A model generated the notes under the pieces. The model was given only the letters and a program-made list of their open reading frames with translations, searched no databases and was not told the origin of the DNA. A program made the position numbers and the translations under genes. A DNA stretch of 64,000 bases from Mycobacterium gallinarum (GTDB lineage Bacteria; Actinomycetota; Actinomycetes; Mycobacteriales; Mycobacteriaceae): NCBI RefSeq assembly GCF_010726765.1, contig NZ_AP022601.1, forward strand, positions 3,968,001-4,032,000, read 5' to 3'. Below, in pieces: positions 1-9,813 of the stretch (its first letter is position 1; each line of letters opens with the position of its first letter).

Positions 1-724
1 GGGCTACGGAGGCTCGACCAGGCCCGACGCCGTCGAGGACTACGACATCCACGCGCTGACCGGCGACCTGGTCGCCCTGCTGGACTCGGAAGCTGGCGGA
101 GGCGTCGAGCGGGCGGCGTTCATCGGCCACGACTGGGGCGCCATGGTCGTCTGGCACACCGCACTGCTGCATCCCACCCGCGTCGCCGCGGTCGCCGGGC
201 TCAGCGTGCCACCCATCCCCCGCGCCCGGTCCCGCCCGACGCAGCGCTGGCGCGAGAAGTTCGGCGAGGACTTCTACATGCTGCGCGTCCAGGAGCCCGG
301 AGTCGCCGACGCCGAGATGGCGGCCGACGTGGCCGCCACCATGCGGGGAATGTTCGCCGGACTGATCTCCGGGGACGACGCTGCGCTGCCCGACTGGATC
401 AGCGCCGGTGAGTTCGAGCACTACGTAACCGAGTTCAGCCGGACCGGGTTCACCGGCGCGCTGAACTGGTACCGCAATTACGACCGCAACTGGGAGACGA
501 CTGCGCAGCTGGCCGGCGCGCAGACCACCGCGCCCGCGTTGTTCGTCGGCGGTACGGCCGATCCGGTCGGCCCGACCATGAACCCCGCGCGCGCCCGTGA
601 GGTCGTCGCCGGGCCGTACACCGAGGAGTGGATCGAGGGTGCCGGGCATTGGGTTCAGCAGGAGCGGCCCGACGACATCAACCGAATCCTGTTGGCGTTC
701 CTGCATGAAGTCGGCGAGCCCTAG
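1..724 (+). CDS. ephA: Epoxide hydrolase EphA-like, C-terminal part
   Basis: Alpha/beta-hydrolase fold epoxide hydrolase, cut by the window start; the frame begins at base 2. The nucleophile elbow GHDWGA uses Asp instead of Ser, which is diagnostic for epoxide hydrolases that form an alkyl-enzyme ester. The acid-loop Asp (GTADPVG) and the general-base His (GAGHWVQQERP) follow in the expected order, and a lid tyrosine sits in GALNWYR. The family opens epoxides to diols in the cytosol. It lies just before lpqG, as ephA (Rv3617) lies near lpqG in M. tuberculosis. The substrate cannot be read from the sequence. Confidence 0.85.
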   Translation, partial: GYGGSTRPDAVEDYDIHALTGDLVALLDSEAGGGVERAAFIGHDWGAMVVWHTALLHPTRVAAVAGLSVPPIPRARSRPTQRWREKFGEDFYMLRVQEPGVADAEMAADVAATMRGMFAGLISGDDAALPDWISAGEFEHYVTEFSRTGFTGALNWYRNYDRNWETTAQLAGAQTTAPALFVGGTADPVGPTMNPARAREVVAGPYTEEWIEGAGHWVQQERPDDINRILLAFLHEVGEP

Positions 725-755
725 GGACGCGGAGCCTGACGGTAGGGTGCCTCTC

Positions 756-1508
756 ATGCCGATCGCCGCGAGCGCGAAATTGCCCACCCGACTGCTCGTC
801 CTCGCCGCGGCGGGACTCGTTGTGACACTGGCTGGTTGCGACGCGCAGTCAGGCCCGATCGCCGCGCCGACCGCGGATTCTGAGGTCCGCCAGGTCACCG
901 TCGCGGGGTCCGGCGAAGTCAAGGGCACGCCGGACACCTTGAACGTCAACGCGTCGATCGAAGCCATCGCACCCGACGTCACCGGTGCGATGAACCAGAC
1001 CAGCGATCGTCAGCAGGCGGTGATCAACGCATTGGTCGACGCGGGGGTCGACCGCAACGACATCAGCACCAGTCAGGTGAGCCTGCAACCACAGTTCGCA
1101 CCGACCACCGACAGCACCACCATCTCCGGTTACCGGGCGAGCAACACGATCGACGTCAAGATCCGCCAACTCGACGCCGCATCCCAGGCGCTGGCTTTGA
1201 TCGTCAGCACCGGCGGCAACGCCACCCGGATCAACTCGGTGAACTACTCCATCGACGACGATTCCCAACTGATCCGCGACGCCCGCAGCCGAGCTTTCAA
1301 TGACGCCAAGGACCGGGCCGAGCAATACGCGCAACTGTCCGGCCTCACCCTGGGCAACGTGATCTCGATTTCGGAGGTCGCGGGCACTGCGCCCCCGGTC
1401 CCCATGCCGCGCAACGGCGCCGAGATGGCCATGGCCGCACCCGTTCCGGTCGAGCCGGGTCAGCAGACTGTCGGGTTCAGCGTGACGGTGATCTGGGAGC
1501 TCACCTGA
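756..1508 (+). CDS. lpqG: SIMPL-domain (DUF541) lipoprotein LpqG
   Basis: Exported lipoprotein of about 250 residues. The start is the ATG at 756, which gives a compact signal peptide: basic N-region, hydrophobic LLVLAAAGLVVTLAG core and lipobox LAGC, with the Cys as lipidation site. The rest is a single SIMPL/DUF541 domain, seen in VAGSGEVKGTPDTLNVNASI and in a C-terminal RSRAFNDAKDRAEQYAQLSG helix. It is expected to be anchored on the outer face of the plasma membrane. The family's molecular function is poorly defined. It is convergent with the oxidoreductase gene downstream, with only 34 bp between the stops. Confidence 0.85.
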   Translation: MPIAASAKLPTRLLVLAAAGLVVTLAGCDAQSGPIAAPTADSEVRQVTVAGSGEVKGTPDTLNVNASIEAIAPDVTGAMNQTSDRQQAVINALVDAGVDRNDISTSQVSLQPQFAPTTDSTTISGYRASNTIDVKIRQLDAASQALALIVSTGGNATRINSVNYSIDDDSQLIRDARSRAFNDAKDRAEQYAQLSGLTLGNVISISEVAGTAPPVPMPRNGAEMAMAAPVPVEPGQQTVGFSVTVIWELT

Positions 1509-1542
1509 CCCGCACGAGCTCGCCTAACCCGCAGGAGCTCGC

Positions 1543-3762
1543 CTAACCCGCAGGAGCGATGTCGACCGGAATCCCGTTCAACACCGCGGTGCCGGACAGC
1601 GGGTCGAGCTGGTTGCCCGCGTTGAGCTGATTCACGTTGACGCCGGGGTCGCGGGACGCGACTTTCAGGCCGGTGCCGCCGCGGTCGTGACCCCACCCGT
1701 GCGGCAACGACACCACACCGCGCCGCATACCGTCGGTGAGCTCGATCGGAGCCAGCAGTTCACCACCGGGACCCTTCACCACCGCGGTGTCGGTGAGGCC
1801 GAGTTCGGCGGCATCGTCGGGATGGATCCGCAGTGTGCACCGATTGCTGCCGCCCGCGAGCGCGGGCACGTTGTGCATCCAGCTGTTGTTGGATCGCAGA
1901 TGCCGTCGTCCGATGAGCACGAACCGGTCGGCGCGGCGGTCGAGCGCCTCGCGCAGCCGCACCGCCTCCTCGACGAGCAGTGGCGGCGCGAGTTCGATTC
2001 TCCCCGTTGGCGTTCGCAGCACCTGGGTCAGACGCGGCTGCAGCGGTCCCAGGTCGATACCGTGCGGGTTCGCCTTGAGCCGCGGAAGCGTCAGACCGTC
2101 TGGGTTGGCGCCGAACGCGTCGCCGTAGGCCCCGAGCCGCAGCATCATGTCGAGGCGGCGCTCGTATCCCGGTCCTGGCGCCAGCATCGCGGTCAGTTCA
2201 GCCACATCGCGACCGGCGACCGGTGAGGTCGGATCGGCGGTCTCCTTGGCCAATGTCGTTGCGATGACCTGTTCGTCGACGACGCCGGGATCGCCGTCGA
2301 CGCCTGCGCCGAACAGCGCGAGGGCGATCCGCGACAGGATCTCGGGCTCGTCGGGTCGACCATCGGCGGGCAGCACGGGCGGTGAGTAGCGCGCGTTGTT
2401 GCGGACCGCGAGGTTGTTGAGCGCGAAGTCGAAATGAGCGGTCTGCGACGGCGGCGGTGGCGGCAGGATGACGTCGGCATGGCCTGTCGTCTCGTTGAGG
2501 TACGGATCGATGCTCACCATGAAGCCGACGCCGGCCAGCGCGCGGTCGAGGCGATCGCCGTCGGGGGCCGACAGCACCGGGTTGCCCGCGATCGTGATCA
2601 TCGCCTTGATCTGTCCGTCGCCGGGGGTGTCGATCTCCTCGGCGAGCGCCGCGGCCGGGAACTCGGACAGCGCCTCGGGATAGCCCGACACCCGGCTGTG
2701 CCAGCGGCCGATCGCGAAACCGCGGCCGGCCTTCTGCGGGCGCGGCGCGGGCGCGGTCGGACCCAGCGGGAACATCGCCCCGCCGGGACGGTCCAGGTTG
2801 CCCGTCAGGACGTTGATGACGTCGACCAGCCAGCTGCCGAGCGTTCCGAATTCGACAGTGGACGTGCCGATACGGCCGTAGACGGCGGCGGTCGGGGCGG
2901 CCGCGAGTTCGCGGGCCAGCGCGCGGATCTCGTCCGCGGTGACACCGCAGTATTCGGCGACGGTGTCCGGCGCGAAATCGGCCGCCACGGCGCAGACATC
3001 GTCGATGCCGTCGACATGGTCGGCCACCGTGCCGAGATCGACCAGGCCCTCGTCGAACAGCACGTGCACGACGGCGAGCATCAATGCCGGGTCGGTACCG
3101 GGGCGGGGCGCGATGTGGTGATCGGCGAGTTCGGCGGTCCGCGTGCGGGCGGGATCGATGACGACGAGCTTGCCGCCACGCTTGCGCAGCGCACGCAACT
3201 TTCCGGGGAAATCGGCGGCGGTGGCCAGACTGCCGTTGGACACAAGGGGATTCGCGCCGATGACGACGAGGTAGTCGGTGCGGTCGAGATCGGGAACAGT
3301 GAACGCGACCGGGCTGCCGAACATCAGACCGAGGGCGACGTGCTTGGGCATCTGGTCCAGCGTGCTGGCGGAGAACACCTGGCGGGTGCCGAGCGCGCGG
3401 ATGATCAGCGGCGGGTACAGCGAGCCCGCGATCGTGTGCGCGCTGGGGTTACCGAGGTACACCCCGACCGACGTGCCGCCATGCTCACCGATGACCGCGC
3501 TGAGTCCGTCGGCGACCGCGGCGAACGCTTCGTCCCAGGTGGCTTCGGTCAACACGCCGTCGCGCCGGACCAGTGGCCGCACCAAGCGGTCGGGGTCGTT
3601 GTCGAGTTCGGCGAAGCTCGCACCTTTGGGGCAGATGAAGCCGTGGCTGAAGACGTCCTCACGGTCACCGCGGGCGCCGACGAGCTTGCCGTCGTCGATC
3701 GTGAGAGTCAGGCCGCAGGTGGCCTCACACAAGGGGCAGATCCGAAGGGCTGTCTCGGTCAT
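1543..3762 (-). CDS. Molybdopterin-dependent oxidoreductase
   Basis: A 739-residue molybdopterin/bis-MGD oxidoreductase of the DMSO-reductase superfamily. The N-terminus carries the [4Fe-4S] motif CPLCEATCG followed by CPKG, as in formate dehydrogenases and assimilatory nitrate reductases. The central part shows Mo-cofactor dinucleotide-binding sequences such as IGANPLVSNGS, and the C-terminal molydopterin-dinucleotide domain has SLPHGWGHDRGG. The ATG at 3762 was chosen; another in-frame ATG at 3771 cannot be excluded. There is no signal peptide or Tat motif, so it is probably cytosolic. No partner subunit lies beside it, so the electron donor and substrate are unknown. It is separated from hpt by 19 bp and may be the last gene of the hpt strand. 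Confidence 0.85.
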   Translation of the reverse strand: MTETALRICPLCEATCGLTLTIDDGKLVGARGDREDVFSHGFICPKGASFAELDNDPDRLVRPLVRRDGVLTEATWDEAFAAVADGLSAVIGEHGGTSVGVYLGNPSAHTIAGSLYPPLIIRALGTRQVFSASTLDQMPKHVALGLMFGSPVAFTVPDLDRTDYLVVIGANPLVSNGSLATAADFPGKLRALRKRGGKLVVIDPARTRTAELADHHIAPRPGTDPALMLAVVHVLFDEGLVDLGTVADHVDGIDDVCAVAADFAPDTVAEYCGVTADEIRALARELAAAPTAAVYGRIGTSTVEFGTLGSWLVDVINVLTGNLDRPGGAMFPLGPTAPAPRPQKAGRGFAIGRWHSRVSGYPEALSEFPAAALAEEIDTPGDGQIKAMITIAGNPVLSAPDGDRLDRALAGVGFMVSIDPYLNETTGHADVILPPPPPSQTAHFDFALNNLAVRNNARYSPPVLPADGRPDEPEILSRIALALFGAGVDGDPGVVDEQVIATTLAKETADPTSPVAGRDVAELTAMLAPGPGYERRLDMMLRLGAYGDAFGANPDGLTLPRLKANPHGIDLGPLQPRLTQVLRTPTGRIELAPPLLVEEAVRLREALDRRADRFVLIGRRHLRSNNSWMHNVPALAGGSNRCTLRIHPDDAAELGLTDTAVVKGPGGELLAPIELTDGMRRGVVSLPHGWGHDRGGTGLKVASRDPGVNVNQLNAGNQLDPLSGTAVLNGIPVDIAPAG

Positions 3763-3781
3763 GCCGATCATCTTGCGCCGA

Positions 3782-4369
3782 CTACAGGTTTTCGTACACC
3801 TTGGGGTCCAGCGTGCCGATGTAGGGCAGGTCACGGTAGCGCTCGGCATAGTCGAGGCCGTACCCCACGACGAATTCGTTGGGGATGTCGAAGCCGACGT
3901 AGGCGATGTCGACGTCGGCGCGCACGGCGTCGGGCTTGCGCATCAGCGTGCACACCCGCAGCGAACGCGGATGGCGGGTCGCGAGGTTGCGCAGCAGCCA
4001 GGACAGTGTCAGACCGGAGTCCACGATGTCCTCGACGATAAGCACGTCGCGGTCGTTGATGTCGCGGTCGAGGTCCTTGAGGATCCGCACCACACCCGAC
4101 GAGGACGTCGACGACCCGTAGGAACTGACGGCCATGAATTCGAGCTGGGTGGGCAGCGGAATCGCCCTGGCCAGGTCGGTGACGAAGAAGACCGCGCCTT
4201 TGAGCACGGTGATGAGCAGAAGATCCTGACCGTTCTCGGCAAGGGTGTCGCGGTAGTCATCGCCGAGTTGCCCGCCGAGCTCAGCGACCTTCGCCTGAAT
4301 CTCCTCCGACGAGAGCAGCACCGACTTGATGTCGCCCGGGTATGACTCGGTGGTTTCCGGCACGTGCAC
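3782..4369 (-). CDS. hpt: Hypoxanthine phosphoribosyltransferase
   Basis: Purine salvage enzyme of 195 residues that converts hypoxanthine or guanine plus PRPP to IMP or GMP. The PRPP-binding loop [14 protein letters not shown] is intact with the two acidic residues in series. The upstream [13 protein letters not shown] and the C-terminal [18 protein letters not shown] are typical of bacterial HPRTs. It lies 13 bp downstream of tilS in the same orientation, a pairing conserved across actinobacteria and many firmicutes. Cytosolic; a single-domain enzyme of normal length. Confidence 0.95.
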   Translation of the reverse strand: MHVPETTESYPGDIKSVLLSSEEIQAKVAELGGQLGDDYRDTLAENGQDLLLITVLKGAVFFVTDLARAIPLPTQLEFMAVSSYGSSTSSSGVVRILKDLDRDINDRDVLIVEDIVDSGLTLSWLLRNLATRHPRSLRVCTLMRKPDAVRADVDIAYVGFDIPNEFVVGYGLDYAERYRDLPYIGTLDPKVYENL

Positions 4370-4382
4370 AGCGTGCCATGTT

Positions 4383-5345
4383 TCACACGGGCTCGGTGTG
4401 CAGGGTCAGCATCCCGTCGCGGCGGCCCGCGATCAGCCGCCTGCTGCGTAACGGTGACCCCACCGCCACGCCGCCCTGGCCGCGCCAAGCCGTGACCAGG
4501 GTGTCCACCCCGCGAATCTGCTTGTCGGTCAGACCGCTGGCCCCCCCGGCGAGCAACCAGCCCCGAATCACCCTGCGCCGAACGGCCTCCGGCAGATTCG
4601 CCAGACGAGCGGTGTCGAGGCCGCCTGCGGTCGACGACTCGGACAGCTCGCGGTCGGCGAGCGTGTCGAGCGTGTCGCTGTCCTCGCGCAACGCCGCCGC
4701 GGTGCGGGCCAGCGCCTGGGCGACGCCACCGCCCAGCACGTCTTCCAGCAACGGGAGCACCTCGGCACGCAGCCGCGCCCGGGTGTACCGCCGATCGGTG
4801 TTGTGGGGGTCCTGCCATGGTGTCAGGTTCAGCTCGTCGCACGCCGCGTGCGTCACCTCGCGCCGGATGCCCAGCAGCGGGCGGTACCACGGTGGGTCGT
4901 GCGGACGCATACCGGCGATGGAACGGGCACCAGATCCGCGTCCCAGGCCGAGCAGCACGGTCTCGGCTTGATCGTCCAGCGTGTGCGCCAGCAGTACCGG
5001 CGCGTCGCCCCGCGCGGCGTCCAACGCCTCATAACGTGCGGTGCGCGCGGCGGCCTCGGGCCCACCGGCCGTCCCGACCTCGACGCAAAGGATCTGTGCG
5101 TCAACACATCCCAGCGACAGCGCTTGTTCGCGCGCCTTTGCCGCCACCTCGTCGGAGCCGGGCTGCAGTCGATGATCGACGATGAGCGCCGTCGTCGGCT
5201 TGACCGTCGCCGCGGCAGCGGTCAACGCCAGTGAATCGGCGCCCCCGGACAGCGCCACACACCAACTCGGGTCGGCGGTCGCGTAACCGCGGGAGAACGC
5301 CGTGACGGCCGCACGCAGCGCGGCTACAGAACTCTGTCGATCCAC
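4383..5345 (-). CDS. tilS: tRNA(Ile)-lysidine synthetase
   Basis: TilS (MesJ) of 320 residues, which modifies C34 of the CAU-anticodon tRNA-Ile to lysidine using ATP and lysine. The N-terminal PP-loop motif is [13 protein letters not shown], and a second nucleotide-binding segment is [22 protein letters not shown]. The protein is of the short actinobacterial type and lacks the long C-terminal extension of the E. coli enzyme. Its start overlaps the end of the upstream metalloprotease-like gene by 22 bp, which implies translational coupling. It is essential in most bacteria. Confidence 0.93.
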   Translation of the reverse strand: MDRQSSVAALRAAVTAFSRGYATADPSWCVALSGGADSLALTAAAATVKPTTALIVDHRLQPGSDEVAAKAREQALSLGCVDAQILCVEVGTAGGPEAAARTARYEALDAARGDAPVLLAHTLDDQAETVLLGLGRGSGARSIAGMRPHDPPWYRPLLGIRREVTHAACDELNLTPWQDPHNTDRRYTRARLRAEVLPLLEDVLGGGVAQALARTAAALREDSDTLDTLADRELSESSTAGGLDTARLANLPEAVRRRVIRGWLLAGGASGLTDKQIRGVDTLVTAWRGQGGVAVGSPLRSRRLIAGRRDGMLTLHTEPV

Positions 5346-6379
5346 CGTTGTGGCTTGTCGATTTCCAGAGGCAGCGGCAGGGTTTCAGGACCGGACCAGA
5401 CGGCGTTGAACCGCGTCATCCCGACCTGGGACACCACATGGTCGACGAACGCCTTACCGCGGGTGTACTGGCTGAGCTTGGCGTCGAATCCGAGCAGCGC
5501 CCGCATGATCCGCTGCAGCGGAGGCTGTCTGCGTTGCCGCCGTTCGTCGAAGCGCCGCCGGATCGTCGCCACGGACGGCACCACCTTGGGCCCGACCGCG
5601 TCCATCACGTGATCGGCGTGGCCCTCCAGCAGCGTGCCGAGCACCAGCAGTTGGTCCAGCGCTTTGCGCTGCGGTTCGGCCTGCACAGCCCGCATCAGAC
5701 CGATCATGCCGGACGAATTCGGTTCCGTCTCAGCGTCAATCACATAGTCGCGCCGGCTGCGCAAATAGCCGGCCAGCCTGCCCACCATCTGTCCGATGTC
5801 GTCGCCGGCGTCCTGAGTGAGCACCGCCAGCGACTGCGACATATGGTCGGCCAGCCACGGGTTGGCCCGGAACTGCACCCGGTGGGTGACTTCGTGCAGA
5901 CACACCCACAACCTGAAATCACCTGGATCGACGCGCAATTGGCGTTCGACACCGATCACGTTGGGATACACGAGCAGGAGCTCGCCACCGTCGCTGGCGA
6001 ACGGGTCGTACTGGCCGAGGATGCCCTGCGACACATAGGCGAGCACCGCCCCGGTCTGCACACCGGTGATCCGGCCGCTGATGAAACTCTTGGGTTCCTC
6101 TGTGCCGCCGGTCATCACCCGCATCGACTGCGTTGCCGCCTTGATCCACTGCGGACGGTCGATGATGCGGGCTTCGGGGATCGCGCCGCCCTCGATGAGC
6201 CCGGTGACCTCACGCACCGGCAGCTCGGCATTGCGGGACGACTCGGCGAGTTGATCGATGACCTGGCGGCGGGTGTAGTCCGAGGCGTCCGGGCCCGGCC
6301 GCACCAGCTTCTGGCCCACGTCGGCGGCGAACTTCCAGTCGACGGCGTGGCCGACGCTGACCGGTGTCGAGGTGCTCAT
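5324..6379 (-). CDS. Zinc-dependent metalloprotease-like protein (Rv3626c family)
   Basis: Zincin-like protein of the DUF2342 family, orthologue of Rv3626c by position and motif. The metal-binding helix reads LHEVTHRVQF (HExxH), followed about 20 residues later by acidic and basic residues of a conserved second helix. Some databases name the family after F420 biosynthesis because of gene context, not because of proven chemistry. The ATG at 6379 was chosen because it overlaps the stop of the upstream carboxypeptidase gene as ATGA; a longer start at 6394 is possible. No signal peptide is seen, so it is probably cytosolic. Substrates are unknown. Confidence 0.8.
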   Translation of the reverse strand: MSTSTPVSVGHAVDWKFAADVGQKLVRPGPDASDYTRRQVIDQLAESSRNAELPVREVTGLIEGGAIPEARIIDRPQWIKAATQSMRVMTGGTEEPKSFISGRITGVQTGAVLAYVSQGILGQYDPFASDGGELLLVYPNVIGVERQLRVDPGDFRLWVCLHEVTHRVQFRANPWLADHMSQSLAVLTQDAGDDIGQMVGRLAGYLRSRRDYVIDAETEPNSSGMIGLMRAVQAEPQRKALDQLLVLGTLLEGHADHVMDAVGPKVVPSVATIRRRFDERRQRRQPPLQRIMRALLGFDAKLSQYTRGKAFVDHVVSQVGMTRFNAVWSGPETLPLPLEIDKPQRWIDRVL

Positions 6380-7752
6380 GCGCTGCACCCGCACTTCCGC
6401 ATGGCCGCGGCCAGCGTGTCCAGGGCGACGCGGCCCGTCGGCCCGGCGTCGTTGGAGATGAAGGCGAAGGTGAGCACCCGCCCGCTGGCGTCGGTGATGA
6501 TGCCCGCCAACGAGTTGGTGCCCGTCAGCGATCCCGTCTTGGCCCGCAGGTAACCGGCCGAGGATCGGCCCACATCGTCGAGGAAGCGATTGGACAGTGT
6601 GCCGCTGCCTCCCGCGATCGGCAGCATCTCGACCAGCGGGCGCAGCCTGGGTTCCGCGCTGCCCGCAGCCGCGTTCACGACCTCGTCGAGCGTCTCCGCG
6701 GTCAGCCGGTCGTCGACGGACAAGCCGCTGGAGTCGAAGAGCCTGGCGTTGGTGGTGTCGATCTTGGCGTCGTCGAGTTCACCGAGCACGGCCTGCACCG
6801 CCCCCGCGAAACTCTGCGGAAGCCCGACCTCGGCGGCGACCTCGCGGCCGATCGACTCGGCCATCACGTTGTCCGACGCGTTCATCATGTCGCGCAGGCG
6901 ATCGATGAGCGGCGGCGACTGCACCGACCCGATCTCCTGGCCACCGCGCGCGGCGCCCGGCACGACCGTCACCCTCTTGGGGTCGACGTCCAGTGCCACC
7001 GCCAGCGCGCGACCGGCATCCAGCGCCGGCGTCTTGGAGCGGGTGGAATCGACGCTCACCGGTTGGGTGCGGCCACCGTCGAGCATCACCGATTCCATCG
7101 GCGCGATGTCTCCGCCGTCGATGTCCAACGGATCCCAGCCCGGCGCCATCGTCGGACCGGTGTAGGCGCTGACGTCCACCTGCACCGAGGTGGGCTCGAT
7201 TCCCGCGGCTTCCACCTGTTCGGCCAGATCGCTGATGCGCGCGGCATCGCGATACCAGGTCTCCTCGTCCGGGGCGGCCGCGGACAGCGTCTGGTCACCG
7301 CCGCCTTTCAGGACCACGACGCCGACCTTGGCGGTGCTGAAGACGCGGGTGATCAGCCGGTCGTCGCGGTCGAGAGCGAGCAGCGCCGCCGCGGCCGTCA
7401 GCGTCTTGTTGGTCGACGCGGGCTGCATCGGCACGTCGGCGCCCTGTGCCCACAATTCGGCCCCGGTGATCGCATCGGTGATGCGGCCGGTGAACTTGCC
7501 CAGGTTCGGATCGGCCAGCGCGGGCGCGAGCACAGCGGCCAGCCGGTCGGGCGTCGGCTTCGGGGCGGAATCGGCGACGGGCACGATGCCCGGGTTCGCG
7601 GTCGCCGCCGGCGGCGTCGGCTTGACGGCCGCCGCGTCGGGTGAACCCCCGCCGCTCAGCAGGGCCGACACTGCGACGACGACGGCGACGGCGACCAGCA
7701 CCGCGACCGCGATCAGCGCGTGGGTGGATCGCCTCCACGTGGTTGGCCGCAT
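6376..7752 (-). CDS. D-alanyl-D-alanine carboxypeptidase, PBP4 family
   Basis: Penicillin-binding protein 4-type DD-peptidase of 458 residues, orthologue of Rv3627c. An N-terminal hydrophobic anchor or signal (ALIAVAVLVAVAVVVAVSAL) is followed by a Pro/Ala-rich linker. The three penicillin-fold motifs are present in order: SxxK in PASTNKTLTAAAALL, SxN in SDNVMAESIG, and KTG in AKTGSLTGTNSLAG. It trims peptidoglycan stems in the periplasmic space. Translation is coupled to the downstream metalloprotease-like gene through an ATGA overlap. The promoter probably lies in the 146-bp divergent gap shared with ppa. Confidence 0.9.
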   Translation of the reverse strand: MRPTTWRRSTHALIAVAVLVAVAVVVAVSALLSGGGSPDAAAVKPTPPAATANPGIVPVADSAPKPTPDRLAAVLAPALADPNLGKFTGRITDAITGAELWAQGADVPMQPASTNKTLTAAAALLALDRDDRLITRVFSTAKVGVVVLKGGGDQTLSAAAPDEETWYRDAARISDLAEQVEAAGIEPTSVQVDVSAYTGPTMAPGWDPLDIDGGDIAPMESVMLDGGRTQPVSVDSTRSKTPALDAGRALAVALDVDPKRVTVVPGAARGGQEIGSVQSPPLIDRLRDMMNASDNVMAESIGREVAAEVGLPQSFAGAVQAVLGELDDAKIDTTNARLFDSSGLSVDDRLTAETLDEVVNAAAGSAEPRLRPLVEMLPIAGGSGTLSNRFLDDVGRSSAGYLRAKTGSLTGTNSLAGIITDASGRVLTFAFISNDAGPTGRVALDTLAAAMRKCGCSA

Positions 7753-7898
7753 AGCTCAGGGTATCCGCTGGCCCCGATCAAGCCCGCAGGCCGCGGGTGC
7801 CGAACGCCATCGTGCCTCCCGAGTAGGTGGCCAGAATCCTGGGCAGATTAGGGTGATGCCGTCCCCAATACCGCAGCACAGGGCAGGAAGGCGCCGCC

Positions 7899-8387
7899 GT
7901 GGAGTTCGACGTAGTCATCGAGATCCCGAAGGGTTCGCGCAACAAGTACGAAGTGGACCACGACTCCGGGCGGGTGAAGCTCGACCGCTACCTCTACACC
8001 TCGATGGCCTACCCGGCCGATTACGGCTTCTTCGAGAACACGCTCGGCGAGGACGGCGATCCGCTGGACGCGCTGGTGCTGCTACCGGAGTCGGTGTTTC
8101 CCGGCTGCATTGTCGAGGCGCGGCCGGTCGCGATGTTCCAGATGACCGACGAGGCCGGCGGCGACGACAAGCTGCTGTGCGTGCCCGCCGGCGACGGCCG
8201 CTGGGACCACATCCAGGATCTCGAAGACGTACCCGCGTACGAACTCGACGCGATCAAGCACTTCTTCGTGCACTACAAGGACCTCGAGCCGGGCAAATTC
8301 GTCAAGGCCGCCGACTGGGTGGGACGCGAAAAGGCCGAGGCCGAACTGAAGGCGTCGGTCGAGCGGTTCAAGGCCGCCGGACACTGA
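7899..8387 (+). CDS. ppa: Inorganic pyrophosphatase
   Basis: Family I soluble inorganic pyrophosphatase, 162 residues, the normal bacterial length. It hydrolyses PPi released by nucleic-acid and protein synthesis. The signature segment [25 protein letters not shown] carries the metal-binding acidic residues DxDPxD, here split by the usual insertion; E8 and K16 equivalents are in the N-terminal [11 protein letters not shown]. It is divergent from the PBP4-type gene, as Rv3628 is from Rv3627c. Cytosolic hexamer in the family. Confidence 0.96.
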   Translation: MEFDVVIEIPKGSRNKYEVDHDSGRVKLDRYLYTSMAYPADYGFFENTLGEDGDPLDALVLLPESVFPGCIVEARPVAMFQMTDEAGGDDKLLCVPAGDGRWDHIQDLEDVPAYELDAIKHFFVHYKDLEPGKFVKAADWVGREKAEAELKASVERFKAAGH

Positions 8388-8447
8388 TTTTTCACCGCCG
8401 TAACATGCGGTAACCCGGGCGTACCCTGCGCCTCCGATGATGACGCT

Positions 8448-8969
8448 GTGTTGATGCATCAGGGGATCGGCCTGGAGGCGTTCAACGCCATGCCGATGCG
8501 CCGCGCGGTGCATGCCATCTACGAGTGCTGCTACAGCGTGCCGCTGGCAGCGGATCTGTGCCGTGGTCGGCCATTCGCCAGTCACGACGAACTCTTCCGA
8601 TCGGCCGACGCGCTGCTGTTCGGACTCTCCGAGGAATCGATCGACACGATCCTGCAGGCCTACCCCGACATCGGGCGCAGGCCAGGCAGCGAGAAGTCAG
8701 CCGCCGAGCAGTGCGCCATCTGGTGCGATCAGCCCGACGTGATGGCCCAGCTCGGACAGGCCTCGGAACGCTATCTGGCGCACTTCGGATTCGGCTTCGT
8801 CATGTTCGTCAACGGATACACCGCGCAGGACGTGCTGTCGACGATGTCGGACCGGCTGCACAACGACATCGAGACCGAACGCAAGGTCGTGCGCAACGAG
8901 CTTGCCCGCATCAACCGCACCCGTCTCGAGCGCATGCTGGGCCCCGAGGGCGGCTACGACAACTGGTGA
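8448..8969 (+). CDS. OHCU decarboxylase-like protein (UraD family)
   Basis: A 173-residue protein resembling 2-oxo-4-hydroxy-4-carboxy-5-ureidoimidazoline decarboxylase of urate breakdown. Matches to the family pattern are YPDIGRR (family AHPxIG), KSAAEQ (SxxEQ) and FGFGFVMFVNGYTAQDVL (the FGFxFV segment). The usual AHP histidine is Tyr here, so activity on the uric-acid intermediate is uncertain. It starts at GTG 8448 or ATG 8454. It sits alone downstream of ppa, with no other urate genes nearby, which suggests a diverged function. Confidence 0.65.
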   Translation: MLMHQGIGLEAFNAMPMRRAVHAIYECCYSVPLAADLCRGRPFASHDELFRSADALLFGLSEESIDTILQAYPDIGRRPGSEKSAAEQCAIWCDQPDVMAQLGQASERYLAHFGFGFVMFVNGYTAQDVLSTMSDRLHNDIETERKVVRNELARINRTRLERMLGPEGGYDNW

Positions 8970-9040
8970 GGCTCGAGCTCGCCGAATGCCCGCTCGACAA
9001 CTCGAAAAGAGTTGCTGGGCAGGACGATTGATGCGGGGAG

Positions 9041-9580
9041 CTACACCCCCTGCCAGTCCTTGATCGCCGTGTCCTGTTTCTGCCCGAGCTCGGTCACGAA
9101 GTCCGGCGGCGCCGGATCGTTTGGTGGACCGTCGAACTCGATGGTGGTGGCGACGTTGCCCTCGGTGAACGACAGCACCGTCACCGACCCCGGCCCGCCG
9201 ATGGACGTCCCGGAGACCATCGTGCCGCCGGTGCCCACTGGCACAGGTGCCGACACCGGATTCGCCACGTCGGCCGCGGCCCCGGCGAGTGATCCCGTCG
9301 CCTCCCCTGCGCTGGGGAAGATCAGGATGGTCGTCGTGATCTGCCGGGTGCCGCCTTCGCGGTGGACGTACCTGGCCGAGACGCCGCGCTGTCCGTTCGG
9401 ATCGATGTCGAAGGGGTCAGCGCTGTACGCCTGCGAATCCGAGACCAGGTTCGGGTCGACCGGTAGCTGGCTGTAATCATTGGGTTGCGCTGCGGCAGAA
9501 CCCAATCCGCCGATGGTGGCCGCAACCGCCACAGCAGCGAAAGCTCCCCCGACCTTCGCGCACATGTTCCGTCTCAGCAT
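9041..9580 (-). CDS. Secreted mycobacterial protein of unknown function
   Basis: About 180 residues with a clear Sec signal peptide (basic MLRRNMCAKVG, hydrophobic AFAAVAVAATIGGLG, then AQP). The mature part is Gly/Ser/Thr-rich and has a beta-rich look (SVTVLSFTEGNVATTIEFDG). No catalytic motif is recognised; it resembles small exported proteins common in mycobacteria. The ATG at 9580 overlaps the last codons of the upstream small secreted protein gene (ATGCTGA), so the two are translationally coupled and probably act in the same compartment. Confidence 0.7.
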   Translation of the reverse strand: MLRRNMCAKVGGAFAAVAVAATIGGLGSAAAQPNDYSQLPVDPNLVSDSQAYSADPFDIDPNGQRGVSARYVHREGGTRQITTTILIFPSAGEATGSLAGAAADVANPVSAPVPVGTGGTMVSGTSIGGPGSVTVLSFTEGNVATTIEFDGPPNDPAPPDFVTELGQKQDTAIKDWQGV

Positions 9581-9813
9581 GGGTAGCACGCCCATCCGCG
9601 CCATCCGTCGCGCCAGAACCAGCCGGGCCCGCAACCCATGTTGCCGGTGGTGCCGTAGCAATCCAGCGCCTGGATGCGCGGGCCCGCGGGCACCGCAGGC
9701 TGAGTGTGGGTGGTGGTGTTGTCGACTGATGCCGCTCCAGCTACTGGTGTTGCCGTCAGGATCGGCGCTGACGCGAGTGCGGCCACGGCGACCGCCATCG
9801 TGAGTCTGTGCAT
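9574..9813 (-). CDS. Small secreted cysteine/tryptophan-rich protein
   Basis: A 79-residue exported protein. The ATG at 9813 was preferred because AGGGGAG lies six bases upstream and it gives a clean signal peptide ending in the Ala-rich PVAGAAS. The mature chain is about 55 residues and ends in a Trp/Gly/Cys-rich tail (CGPGWFWRDGWRGWACYPC) that could form two disulphides. No function is known. It is the first gene of a two-gene secreted-protein operon, and its stop overlaps the start of the downstream gene. Confidence 0.65.
   Translation of the reverse strand: MHRLTMAVAVAALASAPILTATPVAGAASVDNTTTHTQPAVPAGPRIQALDCYGTTGNMGCGPGWFWRDGWRGWACYPC

Noticed and set aside
2434..4041. Open frame of 535 codons on the plus strand
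   Set aside because: It is antisense to the molybdopterin oxidoreductase and hpt, both strongly supported.
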